From Pseudisothecium myosuroides (lineage: Eukaryota > Streptophyta > Bryopsida > Hypnales > Lembophyllaceae), in contig OX637289.1 in NCBI GenBank assembly GCA_951799445.1, positions 46,600,264-46,664,263 on the forward strand: 64,000 nt of DNA. The letters run 5' to 3'. Position 1 is the first letter of the stretch, and each line of letters opens with the position of its first letter. The notes under the pieces are model-generated. The model did not search any database, was not told the origin of the DNA, and saw only the letters and a list, made by a program, of their open reading frames with translations. The translations under genes and the position numbers were made by a program. This document shows positions 25,561 through 35,589 of the stretch, piece by piece.

Positions 25561-26140
25561 GCTTTGGGCGTGCTTCACAATTTGTTAAAATAATCTACAG
25601 TACGAAACTGACCCGAAACTGACTGCAGGGTGCTCCTTTCGGGTACGTCTTTTTTGCAGTTGCGCACACAGCTTTTGCTCCTTTGTCCACGGCGCATCAC
25701 TGTAGAGTCGTCTCCCAGGTTGGCAACTGTTGAGACCGGAGTTGAAAACCTGAGGAAAAGACGTTGACGCTCTGAAGTGGCCTTCTGGTGAGGCTCCACA
25801 TGGCCCGCAAAGCTGGCTGACTTTGACTCTCCCCCGAGCTCCGATTCTGTAGGGCCACGCCACAGGCAATCGCAGTGATATTCGCAGCTTTTCGATTCCT
25901 CCGTCCGAGCTGGCCCGTCGGCACAGGCCCACGTAGTCCACGAGATGGCACATTTCAAACCCAGCGGAAAGGAGAGCACCAGGTCTTTGAATATGGGCCG
26001 AAGTCGCAGGAAAATGGAACCATGTCAAATCGTAGCAGTTGAACTTACCGAACTTGTGACATCTGCATTCCAATCCGAGCAGACAGCCAGGCTTCTTCGC
26101 TTGGGTGCTGCAGGTAACTAGCTGCGGTGACTTCGCCCCC
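25561..26140 (-). other. GC-rich block with open minus-strand frames, unidentified
   Basis: The minus strand is open for over 200 codons here and includes a presequence-like piece (GRRLYSDAPWTKEQK) and, in another frame, MWSLTRRPLQSVNVF, both of which look like mitochondrial targeting sequences. A short run DLTWFHF near 26020 recalls the DITWFHL of COX5b, but the surrounding residues do not match. No exon chain can be built. It may be a decayed gene, or only the upstream region of the transcription unit that starts near 26180. Confidence 0.25.
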
Positions 26141-26147
26141 ACAGTAC

Positions 26148-26153
26148 TATAAA
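26148..26153 (+). promoter_or_regulatory. TATA box of the tandem micro-ORF unit
   Basis: TATAAA at 26148 lies in a GC-richer context. Transcription would begin around 26180. From there to the first micro-ORF at 26435 no ATG occurs on the plus strand, which makes the micro-ORF start the first AUG of the predicted transcript. Confidence 0.5.
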
Positions 26154-26434
26154 TGAAGCTCTGCGACACCCTCATAGTCATAGTACATCGATCGATCTCA
26201 ATCATCTCTGAACCTGCTTCTGTTGTTCGAATTTGCATTGAATCAAGAGATAGACGAGTCTGCGGTTGCCGAGTCCTCTTGTGAAGAGTGTCTGCAAACG
26301 TATTCATTCGAAGACTGAGCTAGCTAGACTTGCAAGAGGTGAAGTCTGATTCAGTTCTTCCGGCCTGTTATTACAGAGTTGGATAATTTGGGTTCAGGGT
26401 CGTGGTGCGCATATTGATAGATCAAAGTTGCACT

Positions 26435-26494
26435 ATGGATAGGGGTGTGGACAACAGCAATGTGTCTGTGAAAATTCTCATCTCTGGGCCATGA
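26435..26494 (+). CDS. Micro-ORF 1 of tandem conserved peptide series
   Basis: This 19-residue frame starts MDRGVDNSNVSVKILI and ends at TGA. It is the first ATG after the predicted start of transcription. It aligns over 16 codons with three more micro-ORFs downstream (26543, 26750, 26867). Differences from copy 2 fall mainly at third codon positions (AAT/AAC, TCT/TCC, AAA/AAG, CTC/CTT). The peptide is mixed polar and hydrophobic without a signal peptide. I do not recognise it. Short length means coding status needs proof. Confidence 0.4.
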   Translation: MDRGVDNSNVSVKILISGP

Positions 26495-26542
26495 CCTGGA
26501 GTGGATGTTAGTGTGAGGCGTTGCTAGTGTCGAATTGTCACA

Positions 26543-26599
26543 ATGGATCGAGGTGTGAGTACCAGCAACGTGTCCGTGAAGGTTCTTATCTCGGATTAG
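26543..26599 (+). CDS. Micro-ORF 2 of tandem conserved peptide series
   Basis: An 18-residue frame beginning MDRGVSTSNVSVKVLI, with TAG stop. It starts 49 bases after the stop of micro-ORF 1, and the spacer contains only a three-codon frame plus a decayed partial unit. The conserved block begins at the ATG and fades after codon 16-17, so similarity follows the reading frame and not the flanks. A donor-like GTAAGT follows at 26609. Confidence 0.4.
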   Translation: MDRGVSTSNVSVKVLISD

Positions 26600-26749
26600 A
26601 TTGACGGAGTAAGTACGGAGTAGTCGCAGTTTTCGATCGAAATACATAGAAATTAAATGTGGAGTTTCGGAAAGCTTCTCGGATCGGAGGATCTCTGTTG
26701 GAATCACTTAGTACACTAGCTTGAGCTTCAGATTTCATTTCTGTATGCC

Positions 26750-26815
26750 ATGGACAGGGGTGTGAGTAACACGAATGTGTCGGTGAAGATCCTCGTCCTT
26801 GGCAACACAATCTGA
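26750..26815 (+). CDS. Micro-ORF 3 of tandem conserved peptide series
   Basis: A 21-residue frame beginning MDRGVSNTNVSVKILV, with TGA stop. Compared with copy 1, most of the changes that leave the peptide intact are third-position (GAT/GAC, TCT/TCG, AAA/AAG, ATT/ATC). An out-of-frame ATG overlaps 5 bases upstream. The spacer to micro-ORF 2 is about 150 bases and holds one unrelated 20-codon frame. Confidence 0.4.
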   Translation: MDRGVSNTNVSVKILVLGNTI

Positions 26816-26866
26816 AGTTAATTAAGCTAGTGATCACTCATGGCAGCTAGCGACGTTTATTCTGCA

Positions 26867-26980
26867 ATGGACTGGAGTCTAAGCACCACCAATGTCTCGA
26901 TGAGGATTCTCATCACACTTTCACAGAGGGGAAACATTTTTAGGCCATTGGGACGATCGGATATGAATCCGCGGCAATGA
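26867..26980 (+). CDS. Micro-ORF 4 of tandem conserved peptide series (longest, most diverged)
   Basis: A 37-residue frame beginning MDWSLSTTNVSMRILI, followed by a basic tail. It is the most diverged copy (Arg3 to Trp, Gly4 to Ser, Val12 to Met) but keeps the core S-T-x-N-V-S-x-x-I-L-I. A fifth, decayed unit overlaps its stop codon around 26975-27005. The series ends before the AATAAA at 27340. Confidence 0.35.
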   Translation: MDWSLSTTNVSMRILITLSQRGNIFRPLGRSDMNPRQ

Positions 26981-27339
26981 AGCAGTGTCTGTCAGCACTC
27001 TCTGGCGTATTATCCATAATATCATTATGGACTTTTTTTCACAAGATTTTCCTTCACAAGAGTTTTGGAGGTCAACAAAGAGCACGAATTTGGCGAGTTT
27101 GAAGTTATCCCGGCGTTAATTAGTGAAGTGAGACGTTAGTTAGCTGTGAATAATAGAGGATTGCAGATCTAGAGATTCTTTTCATATTGAATGGGTCGAG
27201 TGTGATTGAGTATCCTTACAATAAGCAGATATTCAATTATATGTGCAGGTTTGCTTCCGATTGACTATAGACTCTATAGTAAAGTTTGAGACCGTTACCT
27301 GCGGATCTCATACCCTGTGTTGGGCTTGTCCGTCAAGGC

Positions 27340-27345
27340 AATAAA
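27340..27345 (+). terminator. Polyadenylation signal AATAAA
   Basis: AATAAA stands about 360 bases after the last micro-ORF, followed by a T-rich stretch. With the TATA box at 26148 it frames a transcript of roughly 1.2 kb. Confidence 0.35.
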
Positions 27346-27798
27346 ATGCATTTGTAAAAACTTTTCTTTGGTTGTCAGATTTTCTAATCATTTTTCGTTT
27401 GAAAGCTGGGTTTGGAGAGCTATGTGCGTCATTGCAGGACATTAACAAAGAATACGATGTTGCCAAATTTCTTAGCGACTACTAGCCCCTTGGTGTTTCA
27501 AATTCTATATCGTGGATGAACAGATGACTTTGCAGTTTTGGGATGATTGATGGTCTTGAGTGACTTTCTTCGAAATTGTTCCTTATCCAAAGGAATGTTT
27601 TAAAGTAATGTTCGAATCTTCAAATTGCAACTCCTGTTGATGACCAATGAGATAAGGAATGTGATGGTATATGATAAATAGAAATCCCTCTCTAGATATG
27701 GACAATTCAGATATATATGTTGCACAAGCATATGTTTGCTGACCAAACAATTGCAAGGTAAAAATCTTCTATCTGTTGATAATTGATAAATTGCACAA

Positions 27799-27992
27799 AT
27801 GGGCAATTTCGTTAAAACGGCGGTATTCCAAGTGCCACTTTGACGGTGTGCCATTTTCATCATCTATGACCGATATAGATTTCAGAACGGCCGTTCTGAA
27901 CCATCTAGGACAGGTATAGATTTAGAATGGCCGTTCTAAACTGTTTTCATGTCATTCTAAAATAATATCGCCATTTTAACGAAATTGCCCAT
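27799..27992. mobile_element. MITE, 194 bp, terminal repeats GGGCAATTTCGTTAAAA
   Basis: Near-perfect inverted ends (ATGGGCAATTTCGTTAAAA and TTTTAACGAAATTGCCCAT) are flanked by ACAA on both sides. The interior holds two copies of a GGCCGTTCT(G/A)AA word. A degenerate relative lies at 22161-22310. Confidence 0.75.
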
Positions 27993-28019
27993 ACAAGCAT
28001 TTGATTGTACTAAACACTA

Positions 28020-28885
28020 GTGTGCCCTGTGCCGTTGCCACAGCCAAAACAATAGTATAAGTTGTTTTTAAAAGGTTCTAAAAATGACTCAAAATCCATA
28101 ACTTTCCCACCATAGGTCCAAACACCACAAACAAAGTCCGTGCCCCCCTCCTCACCAAGGGCTTTCCACCGGTACCAAGCACATGACAAATTGACACCCA
28201 GCTCAAAAGATACATAATTCAGTATGATTTAATACGGAGTAATTTTTAAGAACCAAAAATAACTCAAAAATCCATAACTTTCCCACCATGGGTCCGAACG
28301 CCACGAAACAAAGCCGTGCACTTCTCCTTGCCGAGGGCTTTCCGACAATACCAAGCATGCAACCAGGGGACACACGGTTCGGGAGATCTCAATGTAACAA
28401 ACAAACAAAATAAAACAAACAAAACAAACAACCAAAATTAAGGTATGGACTAGTTTGCCCTTTGCCATTGCCAAAGCCAAAATAACAGTAAAAGTAACTT
28501 TCTAATTTTTCAGTTTAATTAAAACTTTGAAATTCAGCAACTTTTACACCATATAGGTTTAAACACCAGAAAACAAACCCCGTGCACCCCTCCTCAGAAA
28601 GAAGTTTTCAACGGTACCAAAAACATGGCAAATTGACACACGGTTCAAAAGATACATAATTTAGCATAATTTAGTAATTTTTAAGATCCAAAAATAACTA
28701 AAAAATCTATAACTTTCATACCGTGGATCCAAAACGCCACAAAACAAAGCCCATGCACCCCTCCCTCACCGAGGGCTTTTTGATGGTACCAAGCATGCAA
28801 CCGGGATATGCATGGTCCAGGAGATCTCAACGTAACAAACAAAACAAACAAAACAAAATAAAACAAAACAAACAACCTATCTTAA
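28020..28885. repeat. Tandem repeat, about 420-bp higher-order unit with A-rich tails
   Basis: Sub-units of about 200 bp (CCATAACTTTCCCACC ... CGTGCACCCCTCCTC ... GGTACCAAGCA) are repeated four times in an alternating pattern, so a roughly 420-bp pair occurs twice. Each pair ends in an (AAAC)n-type tail, near 28395-28440 and 28835-28880. The tails suggest a retroposed (SINE-like) or satellite origin. Minus-strand frames across it are hydrophobic and look accidental. Confidence 0.6.
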
Positions 28886-28889
28886 AGGT

Positions 28890-30160
28890 ATGGATGTAAA
28901 ATGGGGGGACAAAAGTCTTGTTGCCTCCTTTTGTTCTCACGCAAATGCCCCCATTTTCAAACACTATTTTTTACAATTTCCATGCAATTCTTGCATCATT
29001 GCATTTCTATATAGCCTTGATCATGCTTACCAAAGTTCAACTTCAAAAAAACAAAATTCCATTTTTGGTGAAATTTTAAAGTCAATTTTCATGGTTTTAC
29101 ATAGTATTTTATTGAAAAAAATTAATGGTGAATTTTTTAATTCAATTGTGGAGATATGTTGGGAACATCCATACACACATCTTTCCTTTAACCATTAGAA
29201 AAAATCTAAGCCCTATGGAGGGCCGTTAAGGATTTGATTTTTGGCGCCCCGCAGTGCAATTACAGGAAAATAATAATAACAATAATTTTTAAATATTTTT
29301 TTTTGAAAAAAAAATATTAAAAAAATAAAAAAATATTAAAAAACCTGACGTGGCGCTGATGTGGCACAAGTAGTGCCACATCAGCAGGTTTCATTAAAAA
29401 ATAAAAAACAGTGAATTTCCTCTCTAAATGCACTGGGGTAGTTGCGGGTAGTGCAAAACTCACGGCCTTTCCGAAGCCTGAAATTTTTTGTAATGAAGCA
29501 TCTCCAAAACAATTTCACAATTCCCTCTATAAAGAATTCAATGTTGGTGTGACAGTGTCCTAATTTTGAAAAATAGATATCTTTTTATTATAATTAGATT
29601 TAACCCTCACATTGTAATTAATTTTATACATTTGAGCATGATGGTACAAGGCCTTATTCATTAAATTGAGACAACTTGGGGTCTCATTTTAATTCCTTCT
29701 ATATTTAGTATTTATTTAGGGTCCATTAAATTGAGACTTAGAAATGTCAAAATACTATTTTGTATATTTTGCTCATAGAAATTAACTAACCAAGTAGCAA
29801 GAACCCGCTTTGAACATTTAGATTTAAAAAAAAAATTATAAACATAAAAATATAATAGACCAATAAGTTTGAAAGTAGCACATTGGATTAAACTCAGACT
29901 TGCTTGAGTAGAAACAATAAATAATGTAAATACTTAAATTTCTCAAACATTTCACATAAAATACATTGGAACCAAAAAAAAATAGCATTCAATTAGAGCA
30001 CAGAGAAAATACATTACATAAAATGCAAACAGAAATAAAATAATACATACTATTAATAGAATTTTAACATTGTGACATGGCAATAATATCCTCGACTTCA
30101 AATGCCACAACATGAAACTGAAAGCATTATTCTGAATACATCTGAATGCAGAAGTGCATT
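28890..30160. other. AT-rich intergenic DNA with a small perfect hairpin
   Basis: GATGTGGCAC and GTGCCACATC face each other at 29358-29382 around a five-base loop, next to a GACGTGGCGC word. Otherwise this is low-complexity AT-rich DNA downstream of the DUF7869 gene. No gene is recognised. Confidence 0.5.
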
Positions 30161-30203
30161 CTACTTGAACACCAAGAATAATAATAAAATAACAAAACCT
30201 AAA

Positions 30204-33077
30204 CTATTCCTCTTCTTTTCTCGAGGACGCATCGTTGTTAGATTTAGCCAAAATCGCTGCGACTGATGACTTGATAATGTCGAACTGTGCCTTGGGAATT
30301 TTGACATCTGGAAGAACTTGAGGTTGATCATCAGCACCCCTTTTCCCACGCGCCTTGAAAGCTGTCATGATAACGCTTGTGCTCGACCAGATTGGTAATA
30401 TAGGTGTATCTTTGACCCACAAATTCCCTGCTACTGTGTCCCATCCATCATACGTTTTAGGATCGGGACAATGTTTCTTAGCCGGCTTCTAATATTGGAT
30501 CCGTATCGACTTAAGATGCCCCGGATCCGGATTCGGATTTGTTAGCGCTCTGGCAAGCCAAAACGGCTTTGGGTCACTACGATGAGGGTGCACAATGACA
30601 AAATAACCGGCAAATACATCACGAGCAACACAAAATGAAGGACGTGGGCGGTCACGCCTTCGGCCAATGAAAGGTGGATTCTCCGCAAACTCTTCTTGCA
30701 CTACACCGTCTTCTTCCATTGTGTAATCCCGTTCACCAGTGATTCGAGAAGCCGGCCAAAATCCATCCTCCAATATCTTGCGCGCAACTAGAGGTGCATC
30801 CAGAGTGGTTCTCACACCTTTCCAATAACTATTTATAGACTCATTCTTCCTTCTAAACTCTCCAGATTGGTCATTGTCTGCCATAGTACTCCAATGCGCA
30901 ATGATACCATTTAGGCCCTTTTTGACATCATCCTGGAATTTCATTTGATGTGGAGGTAGAGGTCGCGGAACACCGCTCGGCACCCTGGGCCGACCGTCTC
31001 GAGTCTCAAACCACAAGCGAATTCCTTTGCCACCCTCTGGCAGCCAATTCCTATCAGTGCAAAGATGCTTATACTCCATCAATGGCCATCCACTTGAATC
31101 TTTGTAGAACTTGAACTGTTGAGCCATAGAATGACCTTCCAGAAAGTCCCCACCGTGGCCCAAATACCCTTCTACAAAGCCCTTGAAATCAAGAACTTCT
31201 TCAATAAAGTGAGGAATGACCGGATGGGTTTCACAGTCCATGAAGGATTTCATGAGCTTCAGAACAGTTTGGTAGTTATTCGTCTTCAATATGGTGCTCC
31301 ATCGACCAAAAAGAGCATCAATGTCTTCATGAGTGTGTCCAACAATGAGGAAGTTGATGTATATCTCACGGAAAATGCCTTTGAAAACAAGAAGAGAACA
31401 GAAAGCAAAAATCCATCGATTCTTGTTGTCGGATGCTGCATTGTCGAGCTGCAGAATCAATGCAGGGGGCAGGGGTTGAGTAGGGATCAGTTCCAGTGGA
31501 GGAGGAAGAAGGGAGTCCAAGCACATCTCCGAGCCTTCCAACACAGCCTTTGTCAATGCAGATTGGCCTTCCTTCATGACAAGCAATTGGCACGACGAAT
31601 TCTTTGGCGGCCCTTCAAGATCACGCAACAACCTTGCAATGGACCCAATGGTGTGATTTGAGTTCGTTGGAAAAGTTTCTAGCCCATAGTGGGCGTACCG
31701 AACGTCACCATGACCATCAGCAATCATACCCGTCACAACAACGGGCATTTTAGTGAAAGAATCTGTCATTTTGGTCTTGTGAGAGAAATGTGGAGAAGTA
31801 GTCTTGGAGTGATCCATTTTATCATGGATAATGGTGAGCATCTTCTCAGGGTACTTCTCAGAAATATACCGATTTGAATAGTAGAGTTCTCTGTGGGCCC
31901 TTTGCCCCGACAAGTGAGTTTCCAAAATTCTCCTCCACTTGTCCTGTGAGGAAGAAAGCGGTGTGCAAGCGCTCCTTAGTTGTCTATACTCATCGCACAA
32001 ATTACACCTCGAAAAATTATCCCCAGGAGCCTTTGCAGCGTACTCTGGGAAAGAAGCGCGCCTGATGTTGCTCAAGCCACTAGAAGAAATGGGGGGCAAA
32101 TTCAAAGCGACATTGGCCTCATTGATTTTTGGCAATTGGTCACTCCAACAAAATGCTAATGGCAATACCATTGCGGGGACTTTCTCCCCGCTATCCAACG
32201 TCTTCGATTTGTGTGGCATTCTATCAGCTTCACTTGCAACCAACGTCCGAAGTGTGGCTGCAGCTTGTACAGTATGCGTGCGTGGTTTCTTGGATCCCAA
32301 ATTCCCGTGCGCCTCTGCTTGCTGCCCAAATTTGGCCATGTGATTGTACCTGTATAAGGTAGCTTTCGAAATCCCGTGAATCGTCCACCACGCGGCAGGA
32401 CACACCTCGATGCTTTTCAAGGTTATCCACTCCTTACCAGCATCGTCTTTGTGCATCTGCCTATGCACTTCAAGAAGACACTTCTTACGAGCATACACCC
32501 CATCGATTGCATAAAGTTGAGAACGTATGGCTTGAATTTCTCTACGCGGAAAGGGCTGCAAGCAATTCTTTTTGCAACAAGTCTTGGTGGACACTTCAAT
32601 GATCGCTTGAGCAGAGGGAAAGGATTCCTTCTTCGGAGGGAGGCCTGCATCCGACCTCTCCCGAGAGCTCTCATAGGAACGCACACCAACACGAACGCGG
32701 TGGTTCATGGCCTTTATAGCTTCGTTGAATATATGGGTTTGATCTTGATCGTACAGATTGACATTGTTCAAGAATACTCGCTTAATGTCCCACGAGTGAG
32801 CTGACCACATCCAACCTGATGGGACTTCAGCTTCGCACAAAGACTCCGCAATTTGAACCGCGACACGATCATTACCAAGGGGCTTCCCATCCATGTCGAT
32901 GACGAAGTCCGCATCCACACTCTGGCAGATGCCTTTCGCAACGTCATCTCCAGCTTTGTTTCTTAGGGTGACACATCTTCGGATCCAGGCGGAACGAGGA
33001 ATACCATCGCAAACTGGGACGCTGGCAGGCAATACTGGCTCCGGATTAGCGAACTCGTCCGGACCATGGATATCCAT
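30204..33077 (-). CDS. DUF7869-type RNase H-like transposase-like protein, with one in-frame stop
   Basis: The frame begins with the ATG at 33077, one base after a splice acceptor (GGTTATAG), and runs 862 codons to TAG at 30489. The same frame continues for about 95 more codons (KPAKKHCPDPKTYDGWDT ... SSRKEEE) to 30204, so the TAG looks like a mutated Trp codon. Counting from the ATG, Cys-rich pieces (CCKKNC around 167-172; CNLC around 358) precede an RNase H-like core: HDKMDHSKT (Asp 419), LQLDNAASDNKNR (Asp 545) and VGHTHEDIDALFGRW (Glu 584 / Asp 585). These three acidic sites fit a DDE/D arrangement. The family occurs in many plants, algae and oomycetes as repeat-associated ORFs. Function is inferred as DNA transposition. 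Confidence 0.8.
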
Positions 33078-33078
33078 C

Positions 33079-34616
33079 CTATAACCACAACAACAAGCAA
33101 ATGTTGACATGAGTCATGAAACAAAAAAAACCATATTCTTTATATCTTTGAGGCGAGGATATAAAGACGAACCTCAACTGCTAAAGGATATACTATCATA
33201 AAAAGAATTTATTATAACAACAACAAATGCCCGTATACTATCTTCGCCCCGAAGATATATCTACACAACCCCAGAACCAAGTGTACAATGACAAACAAAC
33301 TCAGAAACCACCACCCCTATGAAGTCAATAAAAATAATTTTGACCAGAACAAGAACTCCTGAATGGAACTAGCAAAACTCAGCAAAAACTAATTACCACA
33401 CACTATGTAAGCTTCACAGAAATTCGTTGCGAAGACAGATTTATCTTTGACACGACGAAAGCCGTACATTTGGAGAATACTACGCGCAAACATTGTCTAA
33501 AATAACAGACCTCACCAGAGAGTCAATTAACAAACTAAACAGGGATTAATCTCACACCAAGTACATATATGCTATATAAACACTAAAAAATACCCAGCCT
33601 ACACTGAAACAATTCAAAGAACGTCCTGTCCTGCCAAAATTATTTTTGTCATGAAGATAATCTAACTGTATAATTACAGCACAAGGATATTGTCATCTAA
33701 CAGGGAAAATCTCGACACAACAGACAAATCGATATAGTGCAATTTTTATCTTCGGGCCGAAGGTAATATTCTCTCCATTTCAGAAGAAACTATCTCGACT
33801 CTAAGGATCACTGTCCCAAAAAGTCAAGTTCTACCCAACCGTCACGGCTATCTTCGGTCCGAGGAAAACCTAAAACAATATATCAAAATTGAAAGACATC
33901 GCCGCCGAAGAGTCCAGTATCCTTCCCAACAGAAATCATTCTAAAATATTAAAATTATCTTTGGGTCGAGGATAAGTACCAAAATAAAGCAAACAACATC
34001 ATGGTGAAAGACGCATTTTTCACCAGTAAACAACTTATTCATAATCGATACGGTTATCCTCGATTCGAGGATAACCCAAAAACAACCAATAAAAATTTTA
34101 GGACATCGCCTTCGAAGGGTCCAGTATCCTTCACAATGGAACTCACTTTAAAATACTAAAATTATCTTCGGGTTGAGGATAAGTACCAAAATATACCAAA
34201 ATATATCAACATCTTGGTGAAAGAGATATTTTTCTCGATTAAAAACTTATTCATAATCGATACGGTTATCTTCGGGTCGAGGATACTGAATAATATACAC
34301 CTTCAAACAAAATATTATCTTTGGTACGAGGATAAAACCTAAACAGTAACGACGTCTAGAAGTGTTGTGTTCCCGATATTTGCGACGTAATTGTCGGAAC
34401 TGCTGGTATACGGAACTCACCCAACAATGAACAATAGTGTAGACTCCAACATAAACAATCGCAACGACAAACAGAAGAGCATCTTTGCTTCACGGAAACA
34501 CTAAGTGCTGGGAGAATGTATACAACAGAAAACCCTGTATCAAATTAAAAAGGAAAGCAAGGAACTTGTAGTGCACCCTGGTTATGCTTATGGTACCATA
34601 TTAGCAACTCACTTAC
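33079..34616 (-). other. 5' UTR intron of the DUF7869 gene
   Basis: A good donor (GTAAGTG, complement of 34611-34616) and the acceptor TTATAG at 33079-33080 bound a 1.5-kb intron directly in front of the start codon. It contains nine copies of the 21-bp palindrome described separately, and a tandem repeat of about 208 bp (two copies from about 33905, marked by GTCCAGTATCCTTC at 33912 and 34120). The 5' UTR exon would lie upstream, from 34617 to about 35.1 kb. Confidence 0.5.
33141..34335. repeat. Palindrome cluster A (nine copies of TTATCYTCG..YCGARGATAA)
   Basis: Copies lie at about 33141, 33238, 33745, 33848, 33955, 34053, 34162, 34264 and 34315. The best ones are fully palindromic (34053-34075, GGTTATCCTCGATTCGAGGATAACC in two 12-base halves). 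Half sites end in TTATC/GATAA. Spacing is close to 100 bp in the right half. All lie in the 5' UTR intron of the DUF7869 gene. Confidence 0.85.
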
Positions 34617-35197
34617 ATGAACATCCTCGAACCAATGCAAGTATTCACGTCTCCGACAAGTCACACAACAAGAGAACACAAATCTCAGGTGAAGAACGAG
34701 GAGCAACGCTGTCTAGGAGAGAGCAAGGACAAGCGGCAAGGCGGAACAACAATAGGTGTCTCTGCTGCAAACACAAACTTCCGGCATGAGGTTCCCGTTG
34801 GCAGAGGGGGGAACTCCAGTGGAGGGAAGGGCGGGAAAGGAATGGTGCGAAAAATAAGAATTTGAATTCCGTTAGGAAAAAGGGTCCAGGGGCAACATTC
34901 CCGGCAAGTATTTTTGGGAGCACTTAGTTGTCCATTTGATTTCAGGGGTTCTTTTTCTGCGGTAGGGTCCCAAAAAGTTCCGCCTTTACTTCTTCGTGTC
35001 TCAAAACAGCATTCCTCCTTTTTTAGTTGCCGCCTAGAAATTAACTTCGTTGACTTCTTGAGCAACTGCAGCGGTGTTTTCTTCAAAGCCACATGTCTAC
35101 GCCTTCTTTACAGAGATTCTTCGTGGTTTGAGGCACCTAAGGGCAGGCATTAAAACGTATGATTCCATAGAATTTCAAACGGTTCGAAAGGGTTCAG

Positions 35198-35300
35198 AGT
35201 TAGGGTTTAGGGTTTAGGGTTTAGGGTTTGGGGTGTAGGGTGTAGGGCGTAGGGTTCGCGGTTACGGGTTAGTGATTAGGGTTTAAGGTTTAAAAAAATC
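35198..35300 (+). repeat. Interstitial telomere-like repeat (TTTAGGG)n, degenerate
   Basis: GGGTTTAGGGTTTAGGGTTT continues into variants (GGGTGTAGGG, GGGCGTAGGG) for about 100 bp. This is the plant telomere unit in interstitial form, just upstream of the presumed DUF7869 5' exon. A shorter stretch occurs at 39198-39216. Confidence 0.8.
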
Positions 35301-35589
35301 CAACATAATCAGAATTTCAAAAATCTAAAGTGGAAGGTCTACAAGCTGAAAAACACCAGATATTTAAAATGGAATGTAAATGTTTTTAATTCCTAGTTAG
35401 TGGAAATGTAACGTTAAATAATAAAGCTTACAAAACCTAAATTCAAAGCTCAAAAAAACAATACTCTGGAACTCATGAAGACATTAAACTTCTACGTGAA
35501 ATCATTTAATGAAATTGTGATGTAAATGAAAAACATTCCAACCGTATGTTGTACTATTACAACCTTCTACTGCAAAAGCCATAAAATAT

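Noticed and set aside
31119..31661. 180-codon plus-strand ORF
   Set aside because: Antisense shadow of the DUF7869 coding region.
33141..34335. CRISPR-like array (regular palindromes about 100 bp apart)
   Set aside because: Eukaryotic context, spacers too long and themselves repeated, repeats variable; fits intron-embedded palindromes.
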